A stretch of DNA of 64,000 nt, from assembly GCF_901538265.1 (NCBI RefSeq), contig NZ_LR593886.1:5415738-5479737 (forward strand), given 5' to 3'. The notes beneath the pieces are model-generated. The model had not been told where the DNA came from. It did not search any database and saw nothing but the letters and a program-made list of their open reading frames with translations. A program made the position numbers and the translations under genes. Position 1 is the stretch's first letter. Every line of letters starts with the position of its first letter. Source of the DNA: Gemmata massiliana. GTDB lineage: Bacteria > Planctomycetota > Planctomycetia > Gemmatales > Gemmataceae. This document shows, one piece after another, positions 56,378 through 64,000 of this stretch.

Positions 56378-56597
56378 GGTGTGAAAGACTCCGAGTCGGG
56401 GGCTGGTATCTGGCGGGTGGTACCGGGCGACTACACGAAAACGCGCCGCAAGTCGGAACGCAAGCGTTGTTTTCAGTTGCGTTGTAAGACAGTTGCGGCC
56501 AAACTGGTTGTGACACTCACCGCCCCGTATCTTCTCTCTGCGCGCTCCCGCAAGAGCCGTGACTCGTATTGCCCCTGCCGTAGCCAAGGGATCAACC

Positions 56598-58397
56598 GTG
56601 ACGACTGTCGCCGAAGCTCTGACGGAAGCCACGAACGAACGCGCCCCGACCAAACCGCCCAAACTGAACTCCGCCGCGTTCAAGGAAGTCCCCCAATCGC
56701 GCGCGATCCGAGATTCGATCCGCGCCGCGATCGAGACGTTCTGCAAAACCCTGGACAAGTCCAAGCCGCTCACGCGCGAATCGACCCGCGAAATGGCCGA
56801 AGGCGTGCTCAAAACGCTCGGCCTCGGGGAATCGTGCCTCGGCTTCACGATGGTGATGCTGACGAACGAGTTCTGGCGCGAGCAGGTCGCGGCGATCCCG
56901 TTCCACCGCCGGCTGATGCTCCTGCCGCACTGTCTGAAGAACGCGGAGGGGTGCCCGGCCGAGTACGACGAACTCGGATTGGATTGCAAGAAGTGCGGCG
57001 CGTGTGAGGTCGGTGATTTCCGCACGAAGGCGGAAGAGCTCGGCTACAAGGTGCTCGTGAGCGAGGGCACGCCGATCGTTCTGAAGATCATCGTGAGCGG
57101 CCACGTCGACGCGATCGTCGGGGTCGCGTGCCTCAACGTATTGGAGAAGGCGTTCGATAAGGTACTGCTCGCGGGCATCCCGTGCATCGCCACTCCGCTT
57201 CTGTCGAGCAACTGCAAGAACACGTCGGTGGACAACGACTGGGTGTTTGAATCGATCGCTCTTCACACCCCGGCGCCGGACACGAAGACCAAGACGTACA
57301 TGCACCTGATGCGGGCCGCGAACGCGATGTTCGACGAGCCGGAACTGTCGCGCTTGGTTCCGCGTCCGCGGGCAACCGCACCGGAAACCGATCCGCTCCG
57401 CAAGCACGAAACGATCGCTTACGACTTCCTCGCCCGCGGCGGGAAGCGCTCGCGCCCGTTCATCACGCTCGCCAGCTACGATGCACTCAAAGGCGCGCCG
57501 GCTACACTCGCGGAAAGCGGTTGGGAGTTACCCGACTCGGTGAAGCGCGCCGCTATCGCGATCGAGACGTTCCACAAAGCGAGCCTCGTCCACGACGACA
57601 TCGAGGACGACGACGCCTACCGCTACGGCACCGAGACGCTACACCGCACCTACGGTGTGGGCACCGCGATCAACGTCGGCGACTACCTCATCGGTCTCGG
57701 TTACCGCAGCGTGTCACGCGACCGCAAACAGCTCGGGGCCGAGGTCGCCGCGGATATCCTCGACAAGCTCGCGGACGCGCACATCAAGCTCTCCGAGGGC
57801 CAGGGCGCGGAACTCCTCTGGCGCGAAGCGAAGGACCAGTCGCTCACCACACTTGACGCTCTGAAGATTTACGCACTGAAGACGTCGCCCGCGTTCGAGG
57901 CCGCGCTCTACACCGGCGTTAGACTCGCGGGTGAGACAACCGCCTACGAGAAAATGATCGCGGACTTCAGCCGCAACGTCGGCGTCGCGTTCCAGATCCT
58001 CAACGACATCAAGGACTGGACCGGCGACGAGGACAACAAGCTCGTCTCGGGACAGGACGTGCTCGCGGCCCGGCCGACGCTGTTACTGGCACTCGCACTC
58101 GAAGGCTCAACCCCCGCACAGCGCGAAGAACTCCTCCACCTCATCGCGAGCGCCAAAACGGTGGGCGCGGACAGCGAAGAGATCGTGGCCCGGGTCCGGC
58201 ACCTGTACTTCGCGGCAAAAGTGTTCGAGAAGGCCGATAAGCTCGTGGACAAGTTCCGCGCGAAGGCCGAGTCGCTCGCCGACGAGGTCCAGCCCACCGA
58301 GTTCCGCGAACTGCTCTACTACCTCGTCGACAGCGTGCTGGAGAAGCCCGAACTCCCGCGCCAGGGTGTGGTACAATTTGTGGAGTTAGGTAAATAG
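56598..58397 (+). CDS. DUF116-polyprenyl synthase fusion
   Basis: The 599-residue protein starts best at GTG 56598, seven bases after AAGGGA (GTG 56559 is the alternative). Residues about 70-250 are a DUF116 domain with the Cys set C112, C119, C130, C133, C136 (LPHCLKNAEGCP, LDCKKCGAC), GHVDAIVGVACLNVLEKAFD and STVS-like SSNCKNTSVDND. Residues about 270-590 are a trans-isoprenyl diphosphate synthase with RGGKRSRP, the first Asp motif HDDIEDDD (332-339) and the second QILNDIKDW (about 466-474). The cysteines suggest an iron-sulfur or metal site. The second Asp motif is NDIKD rather than DDIKD, common in this subgroup. It could make the C15-C30 precursor for the nearby cyclase. Confidence 0.85.
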   Translation: MTTVAEALTEATNERAPTKPPKLNSAAFKEVPQSRAIRDSIRAAIETFCKTLDKSKPLTRESTREMAEGVLKTLGLGESCLGFTMVMLTNEFWREQVAAIPFHRRLMLLPHCLKNAEGCPAEYDELGLDCKKCGACEVGDFRTKAEELGYKVLVSEGTPIVLKIIVSGHVDAIVGVACLNVLEKAFDKVLLAGIPCIATPLLSSNCKNTSVDNDWVFESIALHTPAPDTKTKTYMHLMRAANAMFDEPELSRLVPRPRATAPETDPLRKHETIAYDFLARGGKRSRPFITLASYDALKGAPATLAESGWELPDSVKRAAIAIETFHKASLVHDDIEDDDAYRYGTETLHRTYGVGTAINVGDYLIGLGYRSVSRDRKQLGAEVAADILDKLADAHIKLSEGQGAELLWREAKDQSLTTLDALKIYALKTSPAFEAALYTGVRLAGETTAYEKMIADFSRNVGVAFQILNDIKDWTGDEDNKLVSGQDVLAARPTLLLALALEGSTPAQREELLHLIASAKTVGADSEEIVARVRHLYFAAKVFEKADKLVDKFRAKAESLADEVQPTEFRELLYYLVDSVLEKPELPRQGVVQFVELGK

Positions 58398-58412
58398 GGC
58401 AAAAACAAGAAA

Positions 58413-58547
58413 CAGCCGCGGATAAACGCAGATCACGCGGATCAAACCGAAAACCGATATAAAGGCACGCGAAGGGTAGCCATAGTTTGTGACCAAAACA
58501 ACGTGCCTTGTGTTTTGATCCGCGTGATCTGCGTTTATCCGCGGCTG
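58413..58547. repeat. Perfect 34-bp inverted repeat with nested inner stem
   Basis: Arms at 58413-58446 and 58514-58547 are perfect reverse complements. Inside the 67-base spacer AAGGCACG (58462-58469) pairs with CGTGCCTT (58502-58509). The arm motif GCGGATAAACGCAGATCACG is unlike neighbouring coding DNA. It lies in the gap before the chorismate-lyase-like gene. Confidence 0.95.
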
Positions 58548-58639
58548 AATTTTCTTTCGCCGACTCTCCCGCTAAATCTTCTTTCGTAAGCTCTCCCCGC
58601 CCGTGACGGTATCTCTCCGGCCTGCCAATTACCCCGACC

Positions 58640-59212
58640 GTGTACCCGCTGCGAGGGGCCGATTTGCTGACCACTGCCCCAACGTTCGAGCACCTGTACC
58701 ACCTGTTTCCGGATTCCCCGGACCGCCCCGAAGCGGTCGAGGTGCCGGCGAGTGAAGTGCCCGAGCCGTACTACAAACTGCTCGTCCACACGCACCACAT
58801 GACCGTCACGGTCGAAGAGTTCTACGGCTCTCCGGTCGACGTCCGCGTCCTGAGTTGCCGCCGTGCTGGTAACGAGTACGCGCGGAAGATTCTGCTGGCA
58901 CTTCGAGAAGACGCGGACCGCGTGGTCCAGTTCGGGCTCGTGCGCATCAATCTGGGCGTGTGCCCGGAAGCGGTCCGCAACGCGATCGTCGAGGGGAAGA
59001 CCCCGCTCGGGCGCGTACTCATCCAGCACAACATGCTGCGCCGGATCGAGCCGCTCGCGTACATCCGTGTAACGCTCAGCCCGACAATGGCCGAATGGTT
59101 CCGCGTGCCGCCAGGTAGCGAAACGTATGGGCGCATCGGCGTCATTTACACCGGCGACCGCCCGGCCGTGGAAGTACTGGAGATCCTGACGCCCGTGCCG
59201 GAAAGTAACTAA
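58640..59212 (+). CDS. Chorismate-lyase-like (DUF98) protein
   Basis: The 190-residue protein matches the chorismate pyruvate-lyase/DUF98 fold: HHMTVTVEEFYGSPVDVRVL, an ARKILLAL Arg-Lys segment, VVQFGLVRINLG, and TPLGRVLIQHNMLRRIEPLA with the substrate Arg/Glu region. Such enzymes release pyruvate from chorismate to give 4-hydroxybenzoate, a ubiquinone or glycolipid precursor; related proteins bind other small aromatics. The GTG at 58640 lacks a ribosome site; TTG 58664, preceded by GAGGG, is an equally good start giving 182 residues. It stands next to the polyprenyl synthase, which fits a prenylated quinone or aromatic lipid pathway. Confidence 0.8.
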   Translation: MYPLRGADLLTTAPTFEHLYHLFPDSPDRPEAVEVPASEVPEPYYKLLVHTHHMTVTVEEFYGSPVDVRVLSCRRAGNEYARKILLALREDADRVVQFGLVRINLGVCPEAVRNAIVEGKTPLGRVLIQHNMLRRIEPLAYIRVTLSPTMAEWFRVPPGSETYGRIGVIYTGDRPAVEVLEILTPVPESN

Positions 59213-59223
59213 CGCCTCGCGAA

Positions 59224-59253
59224 GACGTGAGGCGCCCAAAACGGCCTCACGTC
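59224..59253 (+). terminator. Hairpin after the chorismate-lyase-like gene
   Basis: A perfect 10-bp stem (GACGTGAGGC/GCCTCACGTC) with a 10-base loop starts 11 bases after the stop. No T-tract follows. It may end the transcript before the efflux genes. Confidence 0.45.
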
Positions 59254-59445
59254 GAGCAGTTGCGTCACACTTCGCGAATCAATTCTTAAGGTGCGGCAGT
59301 GCCCGCTGACCTGCGACTGCGGGTGTGCTTAAACCGAAATTTCACATTCCACAGATCATCTCAACAGCCGAGTTTACCGATACTCACGTTGCGGTCCGCC
59401 CCGTCCGGTCCGCGGGGTAGGCGCGCCGAGTGTCTGGAGGCTGAG

Positions 59446-61173
59446 GTGGCGACCAGGAGCCGAATTCACCGGGCCACTCAGTGGATTGTCGGCGCCGGGG
59501 CGTTGGCACTTCCGGCTTGTGCCACGCCCAACATCGAACAGCCCGCCGAATTACCGCACACGCTCCAAACATCAGCGCGACCAATACCTAGCCGACCACA
59601 TGTTCCGGCCGTGGTCCCGGCGAGCGCACAAATACCCGCGGACGGTGGCGAAAAGAGTGCGCCACCCGCGAAGGGCGTTGCGCTTCCTGCGGTACCGGCC
59701 GCCGCGACGCAGGGCAAACCACTCCCCATCGACCTGCCGACCGCGCTGACCCTCACGAGCGCCGCCCCGCTCGACGTGCAAATCGCCAGCGAACGGGTCC
59801 GGGCCGCGTCCGCCGCACTCGATCGGGCCAAGGTGATGTGGCTGCCGAACATTGGTGTCGGCGTGGATTACTACCGCCACGACGGGCAGATCCAGGACAT
59901 CGCCGGGCGAGTTTTCACCACCAGCCGCTCCTCGTTCCTCGTCGGGGCCGGTCCCACCGCGGTGTTCCCGGTGACCGAGGCCGTTTACGCGCCGCTCGCT
60001 GCCCGACAGGTTCTGCGTGCGCGACAAGCAGACGTTCAGGCAGCCCGAAACGATGCGACGCTCAGTGTCGCGGAAGCGTACTTCACGGTTCAACAGGCCC
60101 GCGGCGAAGTAGCCGGTTCCATTGACGCCCTCCGGCGCGCGGAAGAGTTGGTGAAGCTGACCGAAAAAGTCGCCCCGGACCTCGCGCCGACAGTCGAGGT
60201 GAACCGGGCGAAGACCGAAGTCGCTCGCCGTCGGCAAGCCGTCGAAGCGGCCTACGAACGGTGGCAGACTTCCAGCGCGGACTTGACTCGCGTGCTGCGT
60301 CTCGAACCCGGCACGCTGGTCGAGCCGGCCGAGGAGCCGGCGCTGGTCGTTGAGTTGATCGCTCCGACTTCCACGCCCGATGACCTTATTCCGGTGGCAC
60401 TCACGCACCGGCCCGAACTGGCCGCGGACCAAGCACTGATTCAGGCGGCCCTCGCGCGACTGAAGCAGGAGAAAATGCGGCCCTTCGTACCTAATGTCGC
60501 CCTGCGCGGGGTCGGGTCACAGGTGCCCGGCCTAGCCGGAGGCGCGTTCGGCGGCGGGATCAACGACAACCTGAGCAACTTCGGGGGCCGGTTCAGCTTC
60601 GATTTACAAGCCGTCTGGGAGGTGCAGAACCTCGGATTCGGCAACCGCGCGAACGTCCGGGAGCGCGAGGCCGAACAACGGGCGGCGCTGCTGCAATTAC
60701 TCCGCACCCAGGACCGCGTGACGGCCGAAGTGGTGCAGGCACACGCCCAACTCCGCCGCGCCACGAACCGACTGAAAGCGGCCGAAGAGGGCGTTACCAA
60801 CGCTGCGGAGACGACCGAGAAGAACCTGCGCGGGTTGGTGCCGGGCAAGCGCGTCGGCGAGCAACTGGCCCTCGTGTTCCGGCCACAGGAAGCCGTCGCC
60901 GCGGTCGCCGCACTCGATCAGGCGTACCGCGACTACTACGCGGCGGTCGGCGATCACAACCGGGCGCAGTTCCGACTGTACCGCGCGCTGGGCCACCCCG
61001 CACAGTGTCTCGCGAACGCGGCCGCTCCGCCGGCGTCGCTACCAGGGGCAGTGGTTCCCAGCCCCGCGCGGCCCGCACCGGTACCCGCGCCCGACCGGGC
61101 CGCAGAACCGGTCCCGCCACCGAACAAGTTCGAGCCGACCGAGAAGAAGAAGAATTCACCTCCTTCCCCGTGA
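59446..61173 (+). CDS. TolC-like outer-membrane efflux lipoprotein
   Basis: The 575-residue protein starts at GTG 59446, preceded by GGAGG five bases upstream; longer frames to 59299 lack support. It has a lipoprotein signal ending ALPAC. A proline-rich linker leads to the outer-membrane efflux fold with two similar halves: LPTALTLTSAAPLDVQIASE, ARQVLRARQADVQAARNDA, VAEAYFTVQQARGEVAGS and VTAEVVQAHAQLRRATNRL, each giving long coiled helices. The C-terminal tail is Pro/Lys-rich (EPTEKKKNSPPSP). It should form the channel of a tripartite pump with the RND protein encoded 64 bases downstream. Confidence 0.88.
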   Translation: MATRSRIHRATQWIVGAGALALPACATPNIEQPAELPHTLQTSARPIPSRPHVPAVVPASAQIPADGGEKSAPPAKGVALPAVPAAATQGKPLPIDLPTALTLTSAAPLDVQIASERVRAASAALDRAKVMWLPNIGVGVDYYRHDGQIQDIAGRVFTTSRSSFLVGAGPTAVFPVTEAVYAPLAARQVLRARQADVQAARNDATLSVAEAYFTVQQARGEVAGSIDALRRAEELVKLTEKVAPDLAPTVEVNRAKTEVARRRQAVEAAYERWQTSSADLTRVLRLEPGTLVEPAEEPALVVELIAPTSTPDDLIPVALTHRPELAADQALIQAALARLKQEKMRPFVPNVALRGVGSQVPGLAGGAFGGGINDNLSNFGGRFSFDLQAVWEVQNLGFGNRANVREREAEQRAALLQLLRTQDRVTAEVVQAHAQLRRATNRLKAAEEGVTNAAETTEKNLRGLVPGKRVGEQLALVFRPQEAVAAVAALDQAYRDYYAAVGDHNRAQFRLYRALGHPAQCLANAAAPPASLPGAVVPSPARPAPVPAPDRAAEPVPPPNKFEPTEKKKNSPPSP

Positions 61174-61237
61174 CCCGGTCGCGTCACCGCGTTAGTTTGA
61201 AGGCGGACCCCGCGCCAACCTCACACCGGACCCGCGA

Positions 61238-64000
61238 ATGAACCCGATCACCGCCGCGCTGCGCCGGCCGGTCACCGTCATGGTGCTGGTCGCCGGCGCA
61301 GCCTTTGCCGGGCTGCTCGCCGCCGGCCGGATGAAGGTGGACATCTTCCCCGCGCTGGACCTGCCGGTCGTCTACGTCGCACAGCCCTACGGCGGCATGG
61401 ACCCGCAGCAGATGGAGGGGCTGATCGCGAACTACTACGAGTACCACTTCCTCTACATCAACGGCATCCACCACGTCGAGTCGAAGAACATCCAGGGCGC
61501 GTCCCTGATGAAGCTCTACTTCCACCCCGGCACCGACATGGCCCAGGCGATGGCGGAGACGGTGGGGTACGTCAACCGCTCGCGCGCGTTCATGCCGCCG
61601 GGCACCGTAAACCCGTTCATCATGCGGTTCGACACGGGCAGCGTACCGGTCGGATACCTGGTCCTCAAAAGCGAAACCAAGACGATCGGCCAGATCCAGG
61701 ACCAAGCGCTGTTCAAGGTGCGGCCGATGTTCGCGGCGATCGAGGGGGTCAGCGCGCCGCCTCCGTTCGGTGGCAGTCAGCGAACGGTCGTCGTCCGGGT
61801 CGATCCGAAGCAGCTCCAGTCCCAGGGGCTCTCCGCCGATCAGGTGGTTCAGGCGCTCTCGACCGGCAACACGATCGCCCCGTCCGGGCAGATCCGCGAC
61901 GCCACCCGGATGCCGCTGGTGCCGACCAACGCGATGGTCACCCGGCCGAACGAACTCGGCGCGATCGAGGTGAAACCGGGGGTGTTCCTGCGCGACGTGT
62001 GTTTGCGCGACGTGACCGACCAACCGCTGATCGAGGACGCGAGCGACATCCCGACCGGCTACGCCCTCGTGAACGGCAAGCGCGCGGTCTACATCCTCGT
62101 CACCAAACGGGCCAGCGCCAGCACGCTCGACGTCGTGAGCAACGTGCGGAAGAACCTGCCGGAAATGCAGGCCGTGCTCCCGGACGACATCCAGGTGAGC
62201 TTCGAGTTCGACCAGTCCCCCTACGTGACCAACTCGATGCGCGGGGTGGCGTTCGAGGGGCTGCTCGCCGCCGGTCTGGTCGGTCTCATGGTGCTGGTGT
62301 TCCTCCGTGACTGGCGGTCGGTCGTGGTCGTGGTGCTGAATATCCCGCTCGCACTCGTGGCCGCACTCGTCGCGCTGTGGCTCACCGGGCAGTCGATCAA
62401 CCTGATGACCCTCGGCGGGCTGGCGCTGGCGGTCGGCATCCTGGTCGACGAGGCCACGGTCGAAGTGGAGAACATCCACACCCAAATGACGCGGCACGAG
62501 TCCGTCGCATTGGCCGTTCGGTTGGGGAACATGGAGACGGCTGTGCCGCGCCTGTTGGCGATGCTGTGCATCCTGGCCGTGTTCATTCCGTCGTTCTTGA
62601 TGCAGGGAACGGCGCGTGCCCTCTTCGCGCCGCTGGCACTGGCGGTCGGGTTCTCGATGATCGCCAGCTACATCCTGTCCAGCACGTTTTTGCCGGTCCT
62701 GTGCGTGTGGCTGCTGAAGAACAAAGCGGGCTGTCACGCCAGTTCGCCGCGCGCCCCCAGTCATGTGGAGCGCGCGTTCGCCCGCGTCACCCGGAGCGGC
62801 GTCGCAAGTCGGTGGGTGCTGCTACCAACTTACCTGGGAGTCACGGTCGCAGTTCTGTTCCTCGCGGGTCGCCAGTTAGGAACGGAAATCTTCCCGCAAG
62901 TGGACGCGGGGCAGTTCCAGTTCCGGCTCAAGGCCCCGACCGGCACTCGGATCGAACAAACGGAAGCGATCACGCAGGAAGCGTTACGGTTCATCGACCA
63001 CGAGGTGCGCGACGCCGGCGGTACGGTAGACATCAGCCTCGGGTACGTCGGTGTCGTCCCGTCGTCGTACCCGATCAACACCGTGTACCTTTGGATGGGC
63101 GGACCGGAAGAGTCCGTCGTTCGGGTGGCGCTGAAATCGGGCAGCGCCCGTATCGAGGCTCTGAAGGCCCGATTACGTGAGAAACTGCCCGCTCACCTGC
63201 GCGAGTGGGCTGCTGAAAAATGGCAGCGTGAAGGCGTGCCCGCCGACATCGCCCGGGCGCGGCTCGCCGACCTTCGGCTGTCGTTCGAGCCGGCCGACAT
63301 CGTGAACGAGGTGATGAGCTTCGGCTCGCCGTCGCCCATTGAAGTGGCCGTGAGCGGCCCCAAAATGGCCGACAACCGTGCGCACGCAGAGAAACTGTAC
63401 CAGGAATTGGCGAAGGTGCCCGCGGTGGTGGACTTGCGGTACGGGCAGGCACTCGACTACCCGACCCTCGGGGTCGAAGTGGACCCGTACAAGCTCCAGG
63501 GCACCGGAGCGACCATGAGCGACGCGGCCAAGGCGATCACGCCCTACACGTCGTCGAGTCGGTTCACAGTACCGAACTACTGGCGCGACCCGGCCAGCGG
63601 CGTCGGCTATCAAGTTCAGGTCGAGGTGCCGTTCACGCTGGTCAACTCGGTCAAGGATCTGGAACAGGCGCCGGTCATTACAAAAGGATCAGAGCGAGTG
63701 CTGCTCCGCGATGTGGGTCGAGTCAAGGAAGGCACGATGCCCGGCCAGATCGACCGGTACAACATGCGCCGCGTAGTGAGCATGACCGGCAACGTCCAGG
63801 GCGAGGATCTGGGTGAAGTCGCGCGGCAGGTGGCCAAAGCGGTCGAAGCGGCCGGCCCACCTCCGGCCGGCGTGAAGGTGGATATTCGCGGACAGGTCGC
63901 CCCGCTCAACGAACTGTTCCGGGGATTGGGGATCGGTCTGATCGTTACGGTTGTCGTCATCGGGCTGCTGCTCCTGGCCTACTTCCAGTCCGTCCGTCTG
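61238..64000 (+). CDS. RND-family efflux pump, N-terminal 921 residues (runs off window)
   Basis: From ATG 61238 the frame stays open to the right edge. The N-terminal helix MNPITAALRRPVTVMVLVAG, the porter block VDIFPALDLPVVYVAQPYGG, GSLMKLYF-like pore elements and a six-helix set (GVAFEGLLAAGLVGLMVLVF, SVVVVVLNIPLALVAALVAL, LMTLGGLALAVGILVDEATV) match AcrB/CusA-type exporters. The proton-relay pair is Asp-Glu (VDEATVEVEN), where AcrB has Asp-Asp; the second repeat begins near 62.8 kb (RWVLLPTYLGVTVAVLFLAG). The substrate class (drug or metal) cannot be told: no CusA methionine triad was looked for in full. The periplasmic adaptor may be encoded beyond the window. Confidence 0.92.
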   Translation, partial: MNPITAALRRPVTVMVLVAGAAFAGLLAAGRMKVDIFPALDLPVVYVAQPYGGMDPQQMEGLIANYYEYHFLYINGIHHVESKNIQGASLMKLYFHPGTDMAQAMAETVGYVNRSRAFMPPGTVNPFIMRFDTGSVPVGYLVLKSETKTIGQIQDQALFKVRPMFAAIEGVSAPPPFGGSQRTVVVRVDPKQLQSQGLSADQVVQALSTGNTIAPSGQIRDATRMPLVPTNAMVTRPNELGAIEVKPGVFLRDVCLRDVTDQPLIEDASDIPTGYALVNGKRAVYILVTKRASASTLDVVSNVRKNLPEMQAVLPDDIQVSFEFDQSPYVTNSMRGVAFEGLLAAGLVGLMVLVFLRDWRSVVVVVLNIPLALVAALVALWLTGQSINLMTLGGLALAVGILVDEATVEVENIHTQMTRHESVALAVRLGNMETAVPRLLAMLCILAVFIPSFLMQGTARALFAPLALAVGFSMIASYILSSTFLPVLCVWLLKNKAGCHASSPRAPSHVERAFARVTRSGVASRWVLLPTYLGVTVAVLFLAGRQLGTEIFPQVDAGQFQFRLKAPTGTRIEQTEAITQEALRFIDHEVRDAGGTVDISLGYVGVVPSSYPINTVYLWMGGPEESVVRVALKSGSARIEALKARLREKLPAHLREWAAEKWQREGVPADIARARLADLRLSFEPADIVNEVMSFGSPSPIEVAVSGPKMADNRAHAEKLYQELAKVPAVVDLRYGQALDYPTLGVEVDPYKLQGTGATMSDAAKAITPYTSSSRFTVPNYWRDPASGVGYQVQVEVPFTLVNSVKDLEQAPVITKGSERVLLRDVGRVKEGTMPGQIDRYNMRRVVSMTGNVQGEDLGEVARQVAKAVEAAGPPPAGVKVDIRGQVAPLNELFRGLGIGLIVTVVVIGLLLLAYFQSVRL

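Overview
The window is about 64 kb of GC-rich chromosome from a planctomycete, most likely a member of the Gemmataceae (Gemmata-like). This rests on several families that together are typical of that group: DUF1549/DUF1553 plus DUF1501 secreted protein pairs (two adjacent pairs and one lone DUF1501), a planctomycete cytochrome c (PSCyt1-type) module, a TIGR03000-type domain protein, a DUF1559 prepilin-like protein, a large membrane-bound-dehydrogenase/heme protein, and a small protein ending in the HVRGCWVVDLVLGK-type tail common in Gemmata paralogues. The cell envelope appears Gram-negative in character (TolC-like lipoprotein, RND pump, Kdo hydroxylase). This assignment comes from recognition, not from a database search.

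Layout. 1-3.4 kb: the 5' part of a sensor kinase (leftward, cut by the window edge), a GT20 trehalose-6-phosphate-synthase-like enzyme and a single-domain response regulator. 3.4-16.2 kb is signalling DNA: an uncharacterised leftward gene, then a tight rightward cluster of CHASE3-GAF-kinase with three receivers, CheR, stand-alone CheB, and REC-kinase-REC. After these come a tiny membrane protein, a YceK-like lipoprotein and a 1208-residue hybrid kinase with a Reg_prop beta-propeller sensor. 16.4-26.2 kb: a glyoxalase-fold gene with an apparent frameshift, metK with a good promoter and terminator, a DUF1559 protein, a Cys/Gly-rich TIGR03000 protein, an ADP-ribosylglycohydrolase, and a DUF1549/1553-DUF1501 pair. 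The DUF1549/1553 gene carries an in-frame palindromic repeat insertion. 26.2-28.5 kb is a more AT-rich accessory stretch with a Gemmata-type paralogue and a putative papain-like protein.

28.5-46.1 kb: a triheme-motif sugar-dehydrogenase-like protein, a PhzF-like enzyme, a polytopic membrane protein, a lone DUF1501 protein, a GyrB paralogue that has lost its ATPase motifs, a cysteine synthase, an Uup-type ABC-F protein, a metallophosphoesterase, and a two-gene leftward operon. That operon encodes a GalU-like nucleotidyltransferase and a 1107-residue fusion of a fucokinase-like GHMP kinase with a UDPGP-type nucleotidyltransferase. 46.2-52.2 kb: an EF-hand protein, a tiny zinc-ribbon protein, a second PSCyt1-DUF1549-DUF1553/DUF1501 pair and a TPR protein. 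52.5-59.2 kb is lipid related: a Kdo hydroxylase, a squalene-hopene-cyclase-like protein, a ThuA-like protein, a DUF116-polyprenyl synthase fusion and a chorismate-lyase-like protein. 59.4-64 kb: an outer-membrane efflux lipoprotein followed by an RND pump that runs off the right edge.

Six long inverted-repeat elements of different sequence families sit in short intergenic gaps. A seventh, unrelated element lies in frame inside a gene. They are the most conspicuous non-coding structure in the window. No tRNA, rRNA, CRISPR array, transposase or integrase was seen.
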